From positions 1 through 6,007 of the forward strand of contig CAAGRM010000006.1 in the NCBI GenBank assembly GCA_900772675.1: a stretch of DNA of 6,007 nucleotides, in the 5' to 3' direction. Source of the stretch: Lachnospiraceae bacterium. GTDB taxonomy: Bacteria > Bacillota > Clostridia > Lachnospirales > Lachnospiraceae. The notes below the pieces were generated by a model, which saw nothing but the letters and a program-made list of their open reading frames with translations, ran no database searches and was not told where the DNA came from. A program made the translations under genes and the position numbers. This document shows positions 5,563 to 6,007 of the stretch, in pieces (within the stretch, counting starts at the first letter, position 1; each line of letters begins with the position of its first letter).

Positions 5563-6007
5563 GATTCTTGTACTCCTTTGTTCTTGCTTTTGGGGGTAAG
5601 GAATACATGGACATTGGTTTTATAGATCTTTTTCTTTAAAATTTCGTATCCGGCATCCTCCGCCCAGTCGAAATCAGTATGTAGTGATGCTTCTACAATA
5701 ATTAAGGTATCTTTTCCGATAAAGGAAGCGTCACGGAACGTATACAGAATATCCTTTTCCAGTCCCTTATCGTATGGTGGATCCATAAAAATACAGTCAA
5801 AGGCCTCCTGCCCCTGAAGTGACTGCAGCGCTGCGTGCGCTTCCATGGGCAGGAGTACTGCCTGCTGTTCCAGTTTTGTGAATTTTAAATTCTGCCGGAT
5901 ACAGTCTGCTGCCGCTTTGTTCTGTTCTACAAACCAGGCTTTTTCGGCCCCACGGCTTAGTGCCTCAATTCCGATCGCCCCGCTTCCGGCAAACAGATCC
6001 AGAAAAC
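5559..6007 (-). CDS. rsmD: 16S rRNA (guanine(966)-N(2))-methyltransferase RsmD, 5'-truncated by the window
   Basis: The frame is open from the right window edge to TGA at 5559-5561, giving 148 visible residues and missing roughly the first 40 of a usual 180-190. It uses SAM to methylate the exocyclic N2 of G966 in 16S rRNA during small-subunit assembly. The first visible residues are motif [20 protein letters not shown] (2-20), which binds SAM. The acidic FVEQN (24-28) follows, and then the catalytic DPPY (75-78) of amino-group methyltransferases. The Met at 5846 is internal, because motif I lies upstream of it and the frame remains open there. The stop overlaps the coaD ATG, reproducing the widespread rsmD-coaD pair (ylbH-ylbI in B. 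subtilis). Confidence 0.96.
   Translation of the reverse strand, partial: FLDLFAGSGAIGIEALSRGAEKAWFVEQNKAAADCIRQNLKFTKLEQQAVLLPMEAHAALQSLQGQEAFDCIFMDPPYDKGLEKDILYTFRDASFIGKDTLIIVEASLHTDFDWAEDAGYEILKKKIYKTNVHVFLTPKSKNKGVQES

Noticed and set aside
5559..5846. rsmD starting at the Met at 5846
   Set aside because: The frame stays open to the window edge and the SAM-binding motif I (LDLFAGSGA) lies upstream of that Met, so the Met is internal and the gene is cut by the window.
1..6007. Defence, mobile or biosynthetic system
   Set aside because: Every supported gene is a housekeeping or conserved-neighbour type. I saw no transposase, recombinase, toxin-antitoxin pair, CRISPR repeat, terminal inverted repeats or abrupt composition change. 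The RelQ-like gene is chromosomal in type and not a toxSAS pair, as no small antitoxin gene adjoins it.

Overview
The window looks like chromosomal core sequence from a Bacillota (Firmicutes) bacterium, most likely a clostridial Lachnospiraceae-type gut anaerobe. This is inferred from moderate GC, strong AGGAG/AAGGAG-type ribosome binding sites before every gene, a RelQ-type small alarmone synthetase, an M20C dipeptidase of the PepD type, and a YlbJ-like membrane protein beside rsmD-coaD, as in the Bacillus ylbH-ylbI-ylbJ order. Nothing here looks mobile. I see no transposase, integrase, tRNA, rRNA, CRISPR repeat or long repeat.

Right part (about 4412-6007, minus strand): a tight operon reads from the right edge leftwards. 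The 5'-truncated rsmD (16S rRNA m2G966 methyltransferase) overlaps coaD (phosphopantetheine adenylyltransferase, CoA synthesis) by an ATGA stop/start. After 11 nt comes a 208-residue alanine/glutamate-rich coiled-coil protein of unknown function with a very acidic tail.

Middle (about 3366-4438, plus strand): the only plus-strand gene encodes a roughly 316-residue polytopic membrane protein of the YlbJ / nucleoside-recognition (Gate domain) family. Its 3' end overlaps the coiled-coil gene tail to tail by 27 nt. A 122-bp divergent spacer separates its start from pepD.

Left part (1-3365, minus strand): pepD (aminoacyl-histidine dipeptidase, all expected metal and catalytic residues visible) is followed after 157 bp by relQ, a small (p)ppGpp synthetase with a C-terminal extension. 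Then, 16 bp on, comes an RsmB/NOP-family RNA m5C methyltransferase whose frame stops at about residue 300, where RsmF-like homologues normally continue into C-terminal domains. A further reading frame may begin at the extreme left edge.

Taken together these are housekeeping functions: rRNA modification, CoA synthesis, peptide turnover and stringent-response signalling. I found no convincing undescribed multi-gene system. The points most worth a second look are the truncated methyltransferase, altered residues at the presumed alarmone allosteric site of RelQ, the uncharacterised coiled-coil protein, the inverted YlbJ-like gene, and the convergent overlap in which an acidic tail is the reverse complement of a hydrophobic tail.
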